From the NCBI RefSeq assembly GCF_024305035.1, contig NZ_JAMWZB010000006.1:1-64000 (forward strand): a stretch of 64,000 bases of DNA, read 5' to 3'. Below are positions 52,529 to 60,965 of the stretch, piece by piece. Within the stretch, counting starts at the first letter, position 1. The number at the start of each line of letters is the position of its first letter. Position numbers and translations under genes: made by a program. The notes beneath the pieces were generated by a model. The model was not told the origin of the DNA and made no database searches. It saw only the letters and a list, made by a program, of their open reading frames with translations. The DNA comes from Algoriphagus sp. (GTDB taxonomy: Bacteria > Bacteroidota > Bacteroidia > Cytophagales > Cyclobacteriaceae).

Positions 52529-54199
52529 ATGAAATCCTCCAGAAGAAAATTTATGGCACAACTTGGAGCAATTGGTGCAGGCACCAGCCTGATCCACCTC
52601 TCCTCCAGTGTAGCTCATGCCGAAAACAAAAAAATTATTCCAAAAACATTTACACTGACTATCCTTCAGACTACGGATGTTCACTGTCAGATTCATCCCC
52701 ATGATGAATTGTTTTGGGAAAATGGCCAGGCCGTCTATCGAAAAACCGGAGGATATGCGCAATTGAAAACTTTTTTGGATAAGGAGCGCAAAAAATCAGA
52801 CTACAGTTTGGTAATGGATACCGGAGATATGTTTCAAGGGTCTGAACTATCTGTCAGAACCACTGGAGAGGCCATGGTGCCGATTCTCAATGAAATGGGA
52901 TACGATCTCTACCTGCCTGGAAACTGGGAAGTTGTTTATCAAAAACCCGCCATGCAACATCTTTTAGGTTCGCTTCATGCCCCAAAAATCTGTGCAAATA
53001 TGTATCATGATTTGGGTGAGGGAAAAAAGGGCGAACTTATTTTCAACCCGTATCATATCTGGTCGGTAAATGGTGTCAAAATAGGCTTTCTGGGTTATAC
53101 CGATCACTTGGTTCCGATGAGACAATCACCCGATTATAGCAAGGGAATCATCTATACCAAGCCAGAGGAAAATCTGGCCCACTACGTCGATGTTCTTCGA
53201 CATCAAGAAAAATGTGCTTTCGTAGCCATAATTGCCCACTTGGGCCTTTCCCAGCAAATCAACTTAGCCAACCTACCCGAATGCAAAGGAGTCGATTACA
53301 TTCTGGGCGGGGATACCCATGAGCGGGTCAGAAAGCCCATTGAAGCCAACTATGCAAAAGTGGTAGAACCAGGAGCTTTTGGTTCTTTTGTGGGGAAATT
53401 GGAATTGAAAATTGAGGATGGAAAAGTAGTTTCTGACAGCTATGAATTGCTCGAGGTGAAGTCAGATGAAAATAAACCTGATCCGGTGATCGAAAAAATC
53501 ATTGCCCAAAACGAGGAACCCTTTCAAGAAGATATTTTAAAAATTGCTGGTTACAGTACCGTACCGCTTTACCGCTATTTTGTGATCGAAAACCCAATCG
53601 ATACCTTGATATTGGATGCCATCAGTTGGCAAGTCCCCGAGGTAGATATCGTGCTTTCGAATGGATTTCGATTTTGCCCCCCACGAACCACGCCTGACCA
53701 GACCGGAAATATCCCCATCACAAATGGATTTATTTTTGACATGTTGCCCGTAGATTCCCAAATCCGAACCGGCAAGGTCACTGGAGCCCAAATTTCAGCT
53801 TGGCTGGAAAAGGAATTGAATAATGTATTTGCCAAAGAAGCCTCCAAACGCTTTGGTGGCTGGGTCATCAAATTTCGTGGACTCGAGGTCAAATTTTTAG
53901 CTTTTGGAGAAGAAGGAAAACGAGTAAAATCCCTCACTGCCAATGGCAAACCACTGGAAGCTGATCGGGTATACAGTATTTGCGCTTGCGAAAGAGATGG
54001 AGATCCCGAGGATATGCTTTGCCGATTCAAGGGAGTTAAAGACACCAAAAACACGCCCTTTACCCTTCATCAAGCCCTAAAAAATTATTTAGCGGCCAAT
54101 TCGCCGGTAACTCCCATCCCTCCGAACTCTGCTGTTGCACTTGATGCTCCGGCCACCTTGCTGACTCAGGTGTATGGTGTGGATTACGAGTTCAGATAG
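52529..54199 (+). CDS. SoxB-like metallophosphoesterase / 5'-nucleotidase family protein
   Basis: A 556-residue protein with a Tat-like signal (SSRRKFMAQLG). The N-terminal metallophosphoesterase domain has Asp50 and His52 in TTDVHCQIH, Asp100 in MDTGDMFQG, Asn132 in LPGNWEVVY, IIAHLGLS and GGDTHER. GNWE in place of the GNHE of nucleotidases, and the C-terminal NGFRFCPPR, DMLPVDSQI and KRFGGWVIKF motifs, are those of SoxB, the thiosulfohydrolase of the Sox system. No soxXYZA is seen in the window. Could be a SoxB-like enzyme with other substrate. A terminator follows. Confidence 0.82.
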   Translation: MKSSRRKFMAQLGAIGAGTSLIHLSSSVAHAENKKIIPKTFTLTILQTTDVHCQIHPHDELFWENGQAVYRKTGGYAQLKTFLDKERKKSDYSLVMDTGDMFQGSELSVRTTGEAMVPILNEMGYDLYLPGNWEVVYQKPAMQHLLGSLHAPKICANMYHDLGEGKKGELIFNPYHIWSVNGVKIGFLGYTDHLVPMRQSPDYSKGIIYTKPEENLAHYVDVLRHQEKCAFVAIIAHLGLSQQINLANLPECKGVDYILGGDTHERVRKPIEANYAKVVEPGAFGSFVGKLELKIEDGKVVSDSYELLEVKSDENKPDPVIEKIIAQNEEPFQEDILKIAGYSTVPLYRYFVIENPIDTLILDAISWQVPEVDIVLSNGFRFCPPRTTPDQTGNIPITNGFIFDMLPVDSQIRTGKVTGAQISAWLEKELNNVFAKEASKRFGGWVIKFRGLEVKFLAFGEEGKRVKSLTANGKPLEADRVYSICACERDGDPEDMLCRFKGVKDTKNTPFTLHQALKNYLAANSPVTPIPPNSAVALDAPATLLTQVYGVDYEFR

Positions 54200-54249
54200 T
54201 AAATGCTTCTTCCGTTGAAAAGGAAGGAGAAAAGTGCTTATTCACCCCT

Positions 54250-54274
54250 AAAGCCGGTCAAAAGCCGGCTTTTT
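54250..54274 (+). terminator. Terminator after SoxB-like gene
   Basis: Stem AAAGCCGG (54250-54257) with CCGGCTTT (54265-54272), loop of 7, followed by T. Confidence 0.8.
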
Positions 54275-54283
54275 AAGGACCAG

Positions 54284-55033
54284 TTAAACCAATCGCAAAT
54301 CATAGGGCCGAAACGCATCGAGCAGGGGATCCTGTGGGTCAAGCTCCGTCACTAATGCATGAACTGCGGTAAGGTCACAGGTCTGAAACTTTTGGACAGA
54401 ATGTAATTTATCTGAAACCGAGAGAATAATTGTCTTTTTGGCTGCTCTAATCATGGCCCGCTTCACCTGAATCACTTCCCAATCAAACTCGGTTAAACCT
54501 GCCTCTGCATCAAGATAACCCGTCCCCAGAATACAAAGATCGACTCGGAGCTGATTCAACGCATTGACCACTGTCCCTCCCACGGCAAATTTAGCCTCAT
54601 GCAAAAGTTTTCCTCCCAAAAAAATCACCTCCACTTCCGGCAAATCCAAAAGCTGCATGGCTACATGTAGACTTGGGGTGAAGACGGTCAGAGGTAATTT
54701 TCTCGGGATCATTTTGGCCACTTCCATATTAGTGGTGCCTCCACTCATCAGAATTACCTGCCCTTCTGAAAGCAAGGAAACTGTCTTTTCGGCAATTTGA
54801 ATTTTCTTGGATTGGAGATAGATATTCCCATCATCCTTGGAAAAATTCATAAACCCAAAAGAGGTCGCCCCCCCATGGACTTTTTTAAGTTTTTTCTCCT
54901 TAGCTAGTTCCTTCACGTCTCTGCGGACCGTATCAATGGAAACATTGAGTGAATCAGCTAAATCATTGAGTAAGACACGGTGATGAAGATGAACTTGATC
55001 AAGGATGTATTTTTGGCGTTCTTCTTTAAGCAT
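54284..55033 (-). CDS. DeoR/GlpR-family transcriptional regulator
   Basis: A 249-residue regulator with an N-terminal winged helix (LKEERQKYILDQVHLHHRV; DLADSLNVSIDTVRRDVKEL) followed by a DeoR-type sugar-phosphate-binding domain (about 75-245; MSGGTTNMEVAKMI and LCILGTGYLDAEAGLT). Such proteins are usually repressors released by phosphosugars. It is divergent from the peptidoglycan recycling genes that start at 55185, so it may control them in response to amino-sugar phosphates; this is inference. The ATG at 55033 fits the family start; an earlier ATG at 55078 is less likely. Confidence 0.9.
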   Translation of the reverse strand: MLKEERQKYILDQVHLHHRVLLNDLADSLNVSIDTVRRDVKELAKEKKLKKVHGGATSFGFMNFSKDDGNIYLQSKKIQIAEKTVSLLSEGQVILMSGGTTNMEVAKMIPRKLPLTVFTPSLHVAMQLLDLPEVEVIFLGGKLLHEAKFAVGGTVVNALNQLRVDLCILGTGYLDAEAGLTEFDWEVIQVKRAMIRAAKKTIILSVSDKLHSVQKFQTCDLTAVHALVTELDPQDPLLDAFRPYDLRLV

Positions 55034-55184
55034 GGGTTTATCGTTGAAATGGAAAACTACTAAAAACGGCAAAAACATGCAAAAGGCAGGTCTTTTCTTC
55101 TACTCCTTGCAAAAAATAGCGAGTAAATCTTCCCAATCCTGCTTTTTTCTAGGTAGTTTAGAGCGTTGAAGAATTACCCTCGCT

Positions 55185-55880
55185 ATGAAACTATTCCTTT
55201 TCAGAACTCACTTCACGCTACTTTCGATTGCGCTACTCAGTTTGAACTTCTTCTCTTGCAGTCCAAAATTAAGTCAAGCGACTTTCCGAATTATTGACAA
55301 ACCCATTACCTGGAATGAGGAACGCGAGCAGCTATCCCTCCAGTACCTCAAAGAAAGGCATGGGTTGGAAAAAGAAACGGCCTCGATTGATCCACAAATG
55401 ATCGTGGTTCATTGGACCGCCATCGACAATGTCGAGGTGACTTTCGATGTATTTGATGAACCAACTTTGGGCGGACGGGAAGACTTGACCGGAGCGAGTA
55501 ACTTGAATGTCTCGAGTCAGTTTCTGATCGATCGGGATGGGACGATTTTTAGACTTTTACCGGATACGGCATTTGCTAGACATACTATAGGGTTGAATTA
55601 TTGTGCTATTGGAATCGAAAATGTGGGTGGACCAGAGGCACCACTCACTGCAGCCCAGCTCAATGCCAATGAAGAGCTCATCCGCTATTTGCAAAAAAAA
55701 TACCCCGAAATCCATTACGTGATCGGGCATCATGAATACCAACTTTTCCAAGAAACCGAGCTCTGGAAAGAGGCGGACCCAGACTATCGGACTGTCAAAA
55801 CCGATCCTGGAGATGCCTTTATGAATAAGCTACGCAGAAACCTCTCAGACCTTAACCTTCAGCCCATTCCCCAACAATAA
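55185..55880 (+). CDS. Amidase_2 lipoprotein (N-acetylmuramoyl-L-alanine amidase)
   Basis: A 231-residue predicted lipoprotein (lipobox FFSC, Cys25) with one Amidase_2 domain: His76 in VVHWTA, His182 in GHHEY and Asp207 in KTDPG are the expected zinc ligands; RHTIGLNYCAIGIEN is typical. It should cut the amide bond between MurNAc and the stem peptide at the outer-membrane inner face. First of five genes in the same direction, followed after 4 bases by a DigH-like gene. A weak -7 element (TAGTTTAG) lies at 55154-55161. Confidence 0.93.
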   Translation: MKLFLFRTHFTLLSIALLSLNFFSCSPKLSQATFRIIDKPITWNEEREQLSLQYLKERHGLEKETASIDPQMIVVHWTAIDNVEVTFDVFDEPTLGGREDLTGASNLNVSSQFLIDRDGTIFRLLPDTAFARHTIGLNYCAIGIENVGGPEAPLTAAQLNANEELIRYLQKKYPEIHYVIGHHEYQLFQETELWKEADPDYRTVKTDPGDAFMNKLRRNLSDLNLQPIPQQ

Positions 55881-55884
55881 TTCG

Positions 55885-57525
55885 ATGAAGCAATTAGGTA
55901 AACTCATCGCGTATTTTCTGATTTTTTCGGTTTTATGGGCTTGTAAAAGTTCAAAAAATAGCTCAACAGCCCCCCCTCAGAGAGAATTGGGGGAAGAAAC
56001 CCCAGCCCTCTCGGAGAAACAGTTGCCGGAAAAACCCCTGGCAAAAGTTCCCGTGATGTTACAACCTTTGCCCTTTGCTATGCCGGAAATGCCTCGGGAA
56101 TTCCGGGGAGTATGGATTGCGACCGTGGTCAATATCGACTGGCCGGAATCCGGAACCGATAGCTGGGAAAAGCAAAAAGCAGATTTCCTTTCCCTTTTGG
56201 ATCATTATAAAAAGTTGAATTTCAACGCTGTCATTGTACAAGTTCGAACCGCAGGAGACGCCTTTTATCCCAGCCGCTATGCCCCGTGGTCCCGTTATTT
56301 GACTGGAAAAGAAGGAAAAGCACCCACTACCACCGAAAATCCACTGACTTGGATGATCAATCAAGCCCATCAACGTGGGTTTGAATTTCATGCATGGCTC
56401 AATCCTTACCGAGCCACTTTCGATGACAAAATCAACCTTTTGAGTAAGGATCACGATTTTTACCTTCACCCAGATTGGATGTTGAAGTACGGTTCTAAAT
56501 ATTATTACAATCCTGGCTTACCGGAAGTAAGGGAAAAATTTGTTGGGGTGATCCAGGAATTGGTCAGCAACTATGATCTGGATGCTATTCATTTTGACGA
56601 TTATTTTTATCCCTATAAAATCGGAAATCAGGTTTTCCCTGATCAAAAGGCATTTGGACAATACAAAAAACCAGGTCAATCTATTGATGACTGGCGCAGG
56701 GAAAACGTTAATCATTTAATTGAAGCTGTCCACCAAACCATTAAAAAATCTAAACCTTGGGTACAATTTGGTATTTCTCCTTTTGGAGTTTGGCGCAATC
56801 AGGACAAAGACCCCAAAGGCTCGCCCACGCGCGCCGGACAGACTAATTATGATGACCTTTATGCAGATCCGCTGACTTGGATGAAAAATGGTTGGATCGA
56901 TTACTTGATTCCCCAGCTGTATTGGAGCTTGGACTATGATTTGGCCAGCTACCGCAAACTCAATGACTGGTGGTCAATCAATAATTTTGGTACCCATATT
57001 TATATAGGAAACGGCCCCTACAAAATTCGCGACAATGCCGACAAAGCTTGGGACAACCCACGTGAAATCAACAATCAAATCCATTATTCCCGCACCCTGC
57101 CCTCTATTCAAGGCAATGCTTTTTTCTCGGCCAAATCCCTTTATAGCAAAAATCAGGATGTGGCTAAGCTTCTTCAGCAGGAACTCTACGATCGACCAAC
57201 TTTACCACCTGCCTTCGAACCGAAATCTACCTCAATTATCGAAACACCTGCGGTCCTGCTCGTAGAGGCAACCGAAGATTGGACCAAAATCATGTTAGAG
57301 AAACCTTTGGATCCAGCCATCCGCTATGCCATGATACAGGGCGCAGATGAATTAACCGAATTGGCGGAAGCAGAAATTCACACCGTCTGGGTGGGGGGCA
57401 CCCGTGCTCGTCAACTTGAGGTCAGCAGTTTACACAGCAATTATTTGGCTGTGCGATGGATCGACCATTACGGCCGAATTGTGCAAACACAGGTTTTCCA
57501 AACTCCAAAAAAGACTCGTCCATGA
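55885..57525 (+). CDS. GHL10/DUF187 glycosidase lipoprotein (DigH-like)
   Basis: A 546-residue predicted lipoprotein (lipobox LWAC, Cys20). Residues about 70-400 are a GHL10/DUF187 TIM barrel: PREFRGVWIATVVNIDWP, VIVQVRTAGDAFYPS, NPGLPEVREKF, DAIHFDDYFYPY (candidate acids) and IPQLYWSLDYDLASY. E. coli YddW (DigH) of this family cleaves glycan strands that have lost their peptides. Pairing with an amidase gene fits that order of steps. A small C-terminal beta domain (about 450-545) follows. The next gene starts by an ATGA overlap. Confidence 0.9.
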   Translation: MKQLGKLIAYFLIFSVLWACKSSKNSSTAPPQRELGEETPALSEKQLPEKPLAKVPVMLQPLPFAMPEMPREFRGVWIATVVNIDWPESGTDSWEKQKADFLSLLDHYKKLNFNAVIVQVRTAGDAFYPSRYAPWSRYLTGKEGKAPTTTENPLTWMINQAHQRGFEFHAWLNPYRATFDDKINLLSKDHDFYLHPDWMLKYGSKYYYNPGLPEVREKFVGVIQELVSNYDLDAIHFDDYFYPYKIGNQVFPDQKAFGQYKKPGQSIDDWRRENVNHLIEAVHQTIKKSKPWVQFGISPFGVWRNQDKDPKGSPTRAGQTNYDDLYADPLTWMKNGWIDYLIPQLYWSLDYDLASYRKLNDWWSINNFGTHIYIGNGPYKIRDNADKAWDNPREINNQIHYSRTLPSIQGNAFFSAKSLYSKNQDVAKLLQQELYDRPTLPPAFEPKSTSIIETPAVLLVEATEDWTKIMLEKPLDPAIRYAMIQGADELTELAEAEIHTVWVGGTRARQLEVSSLHSNYLAVRWIDHYGRIVQTQVFQTPKKTRP

Positions 57526-58001
57526 AGGATATGCTCGTTCGCTTGATCAGCTTACCCGATATTTCTGACTTAGAAAAAAGGTTATCAGAAAAGGAAAATA
57601 TGATTTTTCGCAGAGCAATTGCTCCTGAAAAACACTTGCTTTCTGATTGGGTCTTGGAGCACTTTGGAGCCTATTGGCAGTCGGAGGTGGACGTTGCCTT
57701 TTCCCGTCAACCGGTAGCCTGCTGGATCGCACAGCGGGAAAACGAGATTCTGGGTTTTGCCTGCTATGAGTGCACCGCTAGAAATTTCTTTGGCCCAACC
57801 GGAACCCAAGAATCCGAACGCGGAAAAGGAATCGGAAAAATACTCTTAATCAAATCCCTCGAATCCCTCCGGGAAATGGGCTATGCCTATGCAATTATTG
57901 GCGGTGTGGGCCCTTCGGAATTTTACACTAAGACGGTGGGGGCTAAACTCATTGAGGACTCCGAAATTAGTGTTTATCAGCATTTACTCCGAAAATCATG
58001 A
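57522..58001 (+). CDS. GNAT-family N-acetyltransferase
   Basis: A 159-residue GNAT acetyltransferase: acetyl-CoA site region ESERGKGIGKILLIKSL (R/QxxGxG/A type), strand ACWIAQRENEILGFACYE and the C-terminal GGVGPSEFYTKTVGAKLI. The ATG at 57522 is inside the DigH-like stop (ATGA). Placed among cell-wall recycling genes, it might acetylate amino sugars, but the acceptor cannot be seen from sequence. Confidence 0.87.
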   Translation: MKDMLVRLISLPDISDLEKRLSEKENMIFRRAIAPEKHLLSDWVLEHFGAYWQSEVDVAFSRQPVACWIAQRENEILGFACYECTARNFFGPTGTQESERGKGIGKILLIKSLESLREMGYAYAIIGGVGPSEFYTKTVGAKLIEDSEISVYQHLLRKS

Positions 58002-59263
58002 CCCAACACCCCACTAAAAACCCATGGATCTGGGTTCCATCACTTTATCTTACCGAGTCCCTGCCTTATGTAATCATCATTACCGTGTCTGTGGTGATGT
58101 ATAAAAGTTTGGGCATTTCCAATGCAGACATCGGACTATACACCTCTTTTTTATACCTACCCTGGGTAATCAAACCGATTTGGAGTCCGATTCTGGAACT
58201 TTTTGGAAACAAAAAACAGTGGTTTCTGAGCATGCAACTAATCCTATCCCTTGTTTTTTTGGCTGTAGGACTAACGACAGGAATCAACCAGTTTTTTTTA
58301 ATTACACTTGCCTTTTTTTGGATGGGAGCCTTCGCTTCGGCCACCAATGACATTGCCTCGGATGGTTTGTATTTGATTGCTTTAAAACCGGATCAACAAA
58401 GCTTCTTCGTGGGGATGCGAAGTACATTTTATCGGGTCGGAATGATCACCGGGCAGGGTTTGATTGTGATTTTTGCCGGCTACCTTGAAAATAAATATGG
58501 AAATCCTGCTCAAGCTTGGTCCTGGACGATGATCGCTGTATCCGGACTGATGCTTTTACTAACAGGAGTCAATTATTTAGCTACTCCCAAAGTTATCGAG
58601 TATAAAATTGCGAAAGCAGATCGTCCCAGTTTCGGGAAAGTTTTTGAAACTTTTTTCACCAAGAAAAATATCGGCTTGTCTTTGGCCTTTGTTCTTCTGT
58701 ACCGATTAGGGGAATCCCAATTGGTCAAGATGGCTTCCCCATTCTTTTTGGATACTAGAGAAGTGGGTGGCCTAGGACTTAGCGTGACCGAAGTGGGTTA
58801 TTTGTATGGTACCTTGGGGGTAATCGCCCTGTTGGCTGGAGGCATTATTGGAGGCGTTTTAATTTCAAAGGATGGACTAGGCAAATGGATGATTCCCATG
58901 GCAATGGCTATTAATTTACCAAATGTCGGATATGTGTTGCTTTCTTGGATTCAGCCAGAGTCTTTTCTTTTCCCGGCAATTGTCGTCCTCATCGAACAGC
59001 TCGGTTACGGCTTTGGATTTGCGGCCTACATGGTCTTTCTGATTTATTTGGCGGAAGGACTCTTCAAAACTGCACACTATGCTTTAGCGACAGGTTTTAT
59101 GGCTTTGGGAATGATGGTGCCCGGAATGATCTCCGGCTACATGCAGGAATGGCTAGGCTATCCTGGCTTTTTTGTATGGGTGGTGGTCGCTACGATCCCA
59201 AGCTTTGTAATGGCTTTTGCGGCTAAGTATCCAAAGGAATTTGGAAAAAAAGCAGAAGGCTAA
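57998..59263 (+). CDS. AmpG-like MFS permease
   Basis: A 421-residue MFS transporter with 12 probable membrane helices. The N-terminal LYLTESLPYVIIITVSVVM and LYLPWVIKPIWSPILE and the TNDIASDGLYL segment match the AmpG/muropeptide branch of MFS, which imports GlcNAc-anhydroMurNAc (peptides) in Gram-negative bacteria. The start overlaps the GNAT stop as ATGA. Its location before nagZ supports that function; another sugar substrate is possible. Confidence 0.87.
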   Translation: MTQHPTKNPWIWVPSLYLTESLPYVIIITVSVVMYKSLGISNADIGLYTSFLYLPWVIKPIWSPILELFGNKKQWFLSMQLILSLVFLAVGLTTGINQFFLITLAFFWMGAFASATNDIASDGLYLIALKPDQQSFFVGMRSTFYRVGMITGQGLIVIFAGYLENKYGNPAQAWSWTMIAVSGLMLLLTGVNYLATPKVIEYKIAKADRPSFGKVFETFFTKKNIGLSLAFVLLYRLGESQLVKMASPFFLDTREVGGLGLSVTEVGYLYGTLGVIALLAGGIIGGVLISKDGLGKWMIPMAMAINLPNVGYVLLSWIQPESFLFPAIVVLIEQLGYGFGFAAYMVFLIYLAEGLFKTAHYALATGFMALGMMVPGMISGYMQEWLGYPGFFVWVVVATIPSFVMAFAAKYPKEFGKKAEG

Positions 59264-59369
59264 TGATTCACCAATCTTTCAGGTTGAACAGTGTCGAAGT
59301 CAGGTAAATGTCAATTCATTTGCTCCAATTAAGCGGGAGTGCCGCCACTCTCACAGGAATTTAAAGACC

Positions 59370-60866
59370 ATGAATAAAAATCAAAAAATTGCACAATGCT
59401 TTTCGCCAGCGGCGTTTATTCACGATACGGAGGAAAATTATCAAGCCATCGAAAAGTTGATTTGCGAGCAGGGAATCGGAGGGTTGACCTTTTTTCACAG
59501 TAGACATTCCGCTGCAGCAAATTTTGAAAAAAGAACAGAATCCCTGAAAAGCGAAGGCACTTTCGAAAAACTCATTGAACTAATCAATCGTTATCAGGCT
59601 AGTTCCAAAATCCCATTGCTAATCAGTATTGATGGAGAATATGGTTTAGCCATGCGGGTGGAAAAAACACCCCAATACCCTTTTGCCATTACGCTCGGTG
59701 CGGTGAAAAAGGATTCGGAAAAATGGGTGGAGGAAGTCGGGTTTCGGATGGGGATGGACATGAAGCGCTCAGGCATTCATCTCAACTTGGCTCCCTGCGC
59801 CGATGTCAATACCAATCCGGAAAATCCTGTAATTGGATACCGATCCTTCGGGAATCAAACCGAAAAGGTTGCCAGCCTTTCATTTGCAGCTTATTTGGGC
59901 ATGAAAAAGGCTGGAATTGGGGCATGCCTGAAGCATTTTCCCGGTCATGGAGACACCGCGGTTGATTCGCATTTGGGTTTACCCATTTTACATAAATCAA
60001 AAGCCGAACTCAAGGCTGAAGAACTTCTCCCCTTCCAATTTGGCATCGACCAAGGTGTAGAAATGATCATGGTGGGCCACTTAGCCGTCCCTGCGCTGAC
60101 CGGCGGAAAAAACATTCCAGCCAGCATCAGCAGGGATTTGATCACTGATTTGCTCAAAAGAGAAATGGGATTTAAAGGCCTCGTAATTTCCGACGCCCTC
60201 AATATGAAAGCTGTAGCCGATCTATATCCGGAGCCCGGAGAACTTGAATGGCAGGCTTTTCATGCCGGAAATGACATTCTCTGTTTTTCGGATCACGTGC
60301 AGGAGGGGATTGAAAAAATTGCTCAAAATGCATCAGATGCCGAAGTAAATGTCGTGTTTGAAAAAGTAATGGACTTGAAAAGGCGATTGGGAATAAGGGA
60401 AGGCAAGCCCATTAAGGTTCCATCTTTCGATTGGGAAATTCATTCCCAACTCCAAAAGGACCTAGCAAAAAACTACGTTTCAGTAATTTCAGGAAAGATC
60501 GATACCGCAAATCTCCCCACTTTGGGAAATGGCGGAAAGCTGGCTTACCGAGAATTTTTTAACCAAAGCCCGAGTACCTTTTCTCAAGAGTTAAATTTAC
60601 TTCCCATCCCTATCGAACAAGCAGAAAAAATGATTTTGGCCGTTTTTGTTCCAAGTCATAAACCGCTAAATCAATTTGGAATGAATCAAGCCGTATTGGA
60701 TGAAATTCAGCACTTGGCAAAAAATAAACCCTGTATTTTAATCCATTTCGGAAATCCTTTGGCACTCCAGCAGTTGGGAAATCTGGACGATTTTGAAGCC
60801 GTGATCTGTGCTTATCAGGGATTTGAGGAAACCCAGCATGTGGTTGCTAACACTTTAGGCTTTTGA
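59370..60866 (+). CDS. nagZ: Glycoside hydrolase family 3, NagZ-like beta-N-acetylglucosaminidase
   Basis: A 498-residue GH3 enzyme. NagZ hallmarks are CLKHFPGHGDT with the acid/base His193 and the following VDSH, and the nucleophile Asp275 in VISDALNMKA. No signal peptide, so cytoplasmic as in Gram-negative NagZ: removes GlcNAc from imported GlcNAc-anhydroMurNAc. A C-terminal region (about 390-498) is a second small domain. The ATG at 59370 starts the catalytic protein; an open frame to 59217 is ignored. It lies 106 bases after the AmpG-like gene; a small GAGTG/CACTC hairpin sits in that gap. Confidence 0.92.
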   Translation: MNKNQKIAQCFSPAAFIHDTEENYQAIEKLICEQGIGGLTFFHSRHSAAANFEKRTESLKSEGTFEKLIELINRYQASSKIPLLISIDGEYGLAMRVEKTPQYPFAITLGAVKKDSEKWVEEVGFRMGMDMKRSGIHLNLAPCADVNTNPENPVIGYRSFGNQTEKVASLSFAAYLGMKKAGIGACLKHFPGHGDTAVDSHLGLPILHKSKAELKAEELLPFQFGIDQGVEMIMVGHLAVPALTGGKNIPASISRDLITDLLKREMGFKGLVISDALNMKAVADLYPEPGELEWQAFHAGNDILCFSDHVQEGIEKIAQNASDAEVNVVFEKVMDLKRRLGIREGKPIKVPSFDWEIHSQLQKDLAKNYVSVISGKIDTANLPTLGNGGKLAYREFFNQSPSTFSQELNLLPIPIEQAEKMILAVFVPSHKPLNQFGMNQAVLDEIQHLAKNKPCILIHFGNPLALQQLGNLDDFEAVICAYQGFEETQHVVANTLGF

Positions 60867-60965
60867 GTATAAAATCAGTTTTCTTAAGGTAAATAAAAGG
60901 AAATATCCACTTTGTTAGGCCTTAACTCATTCTAAAGGTATTTTGAATTCCTAAACCCCATTTTA

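Noticed and set aside
59332..59352. GAGTG/CACTC hairpin before nagZ as a terminator
   Set aside because: Five pairs and no T run; likely incidental, so nagZ may still be in the recycling operon.
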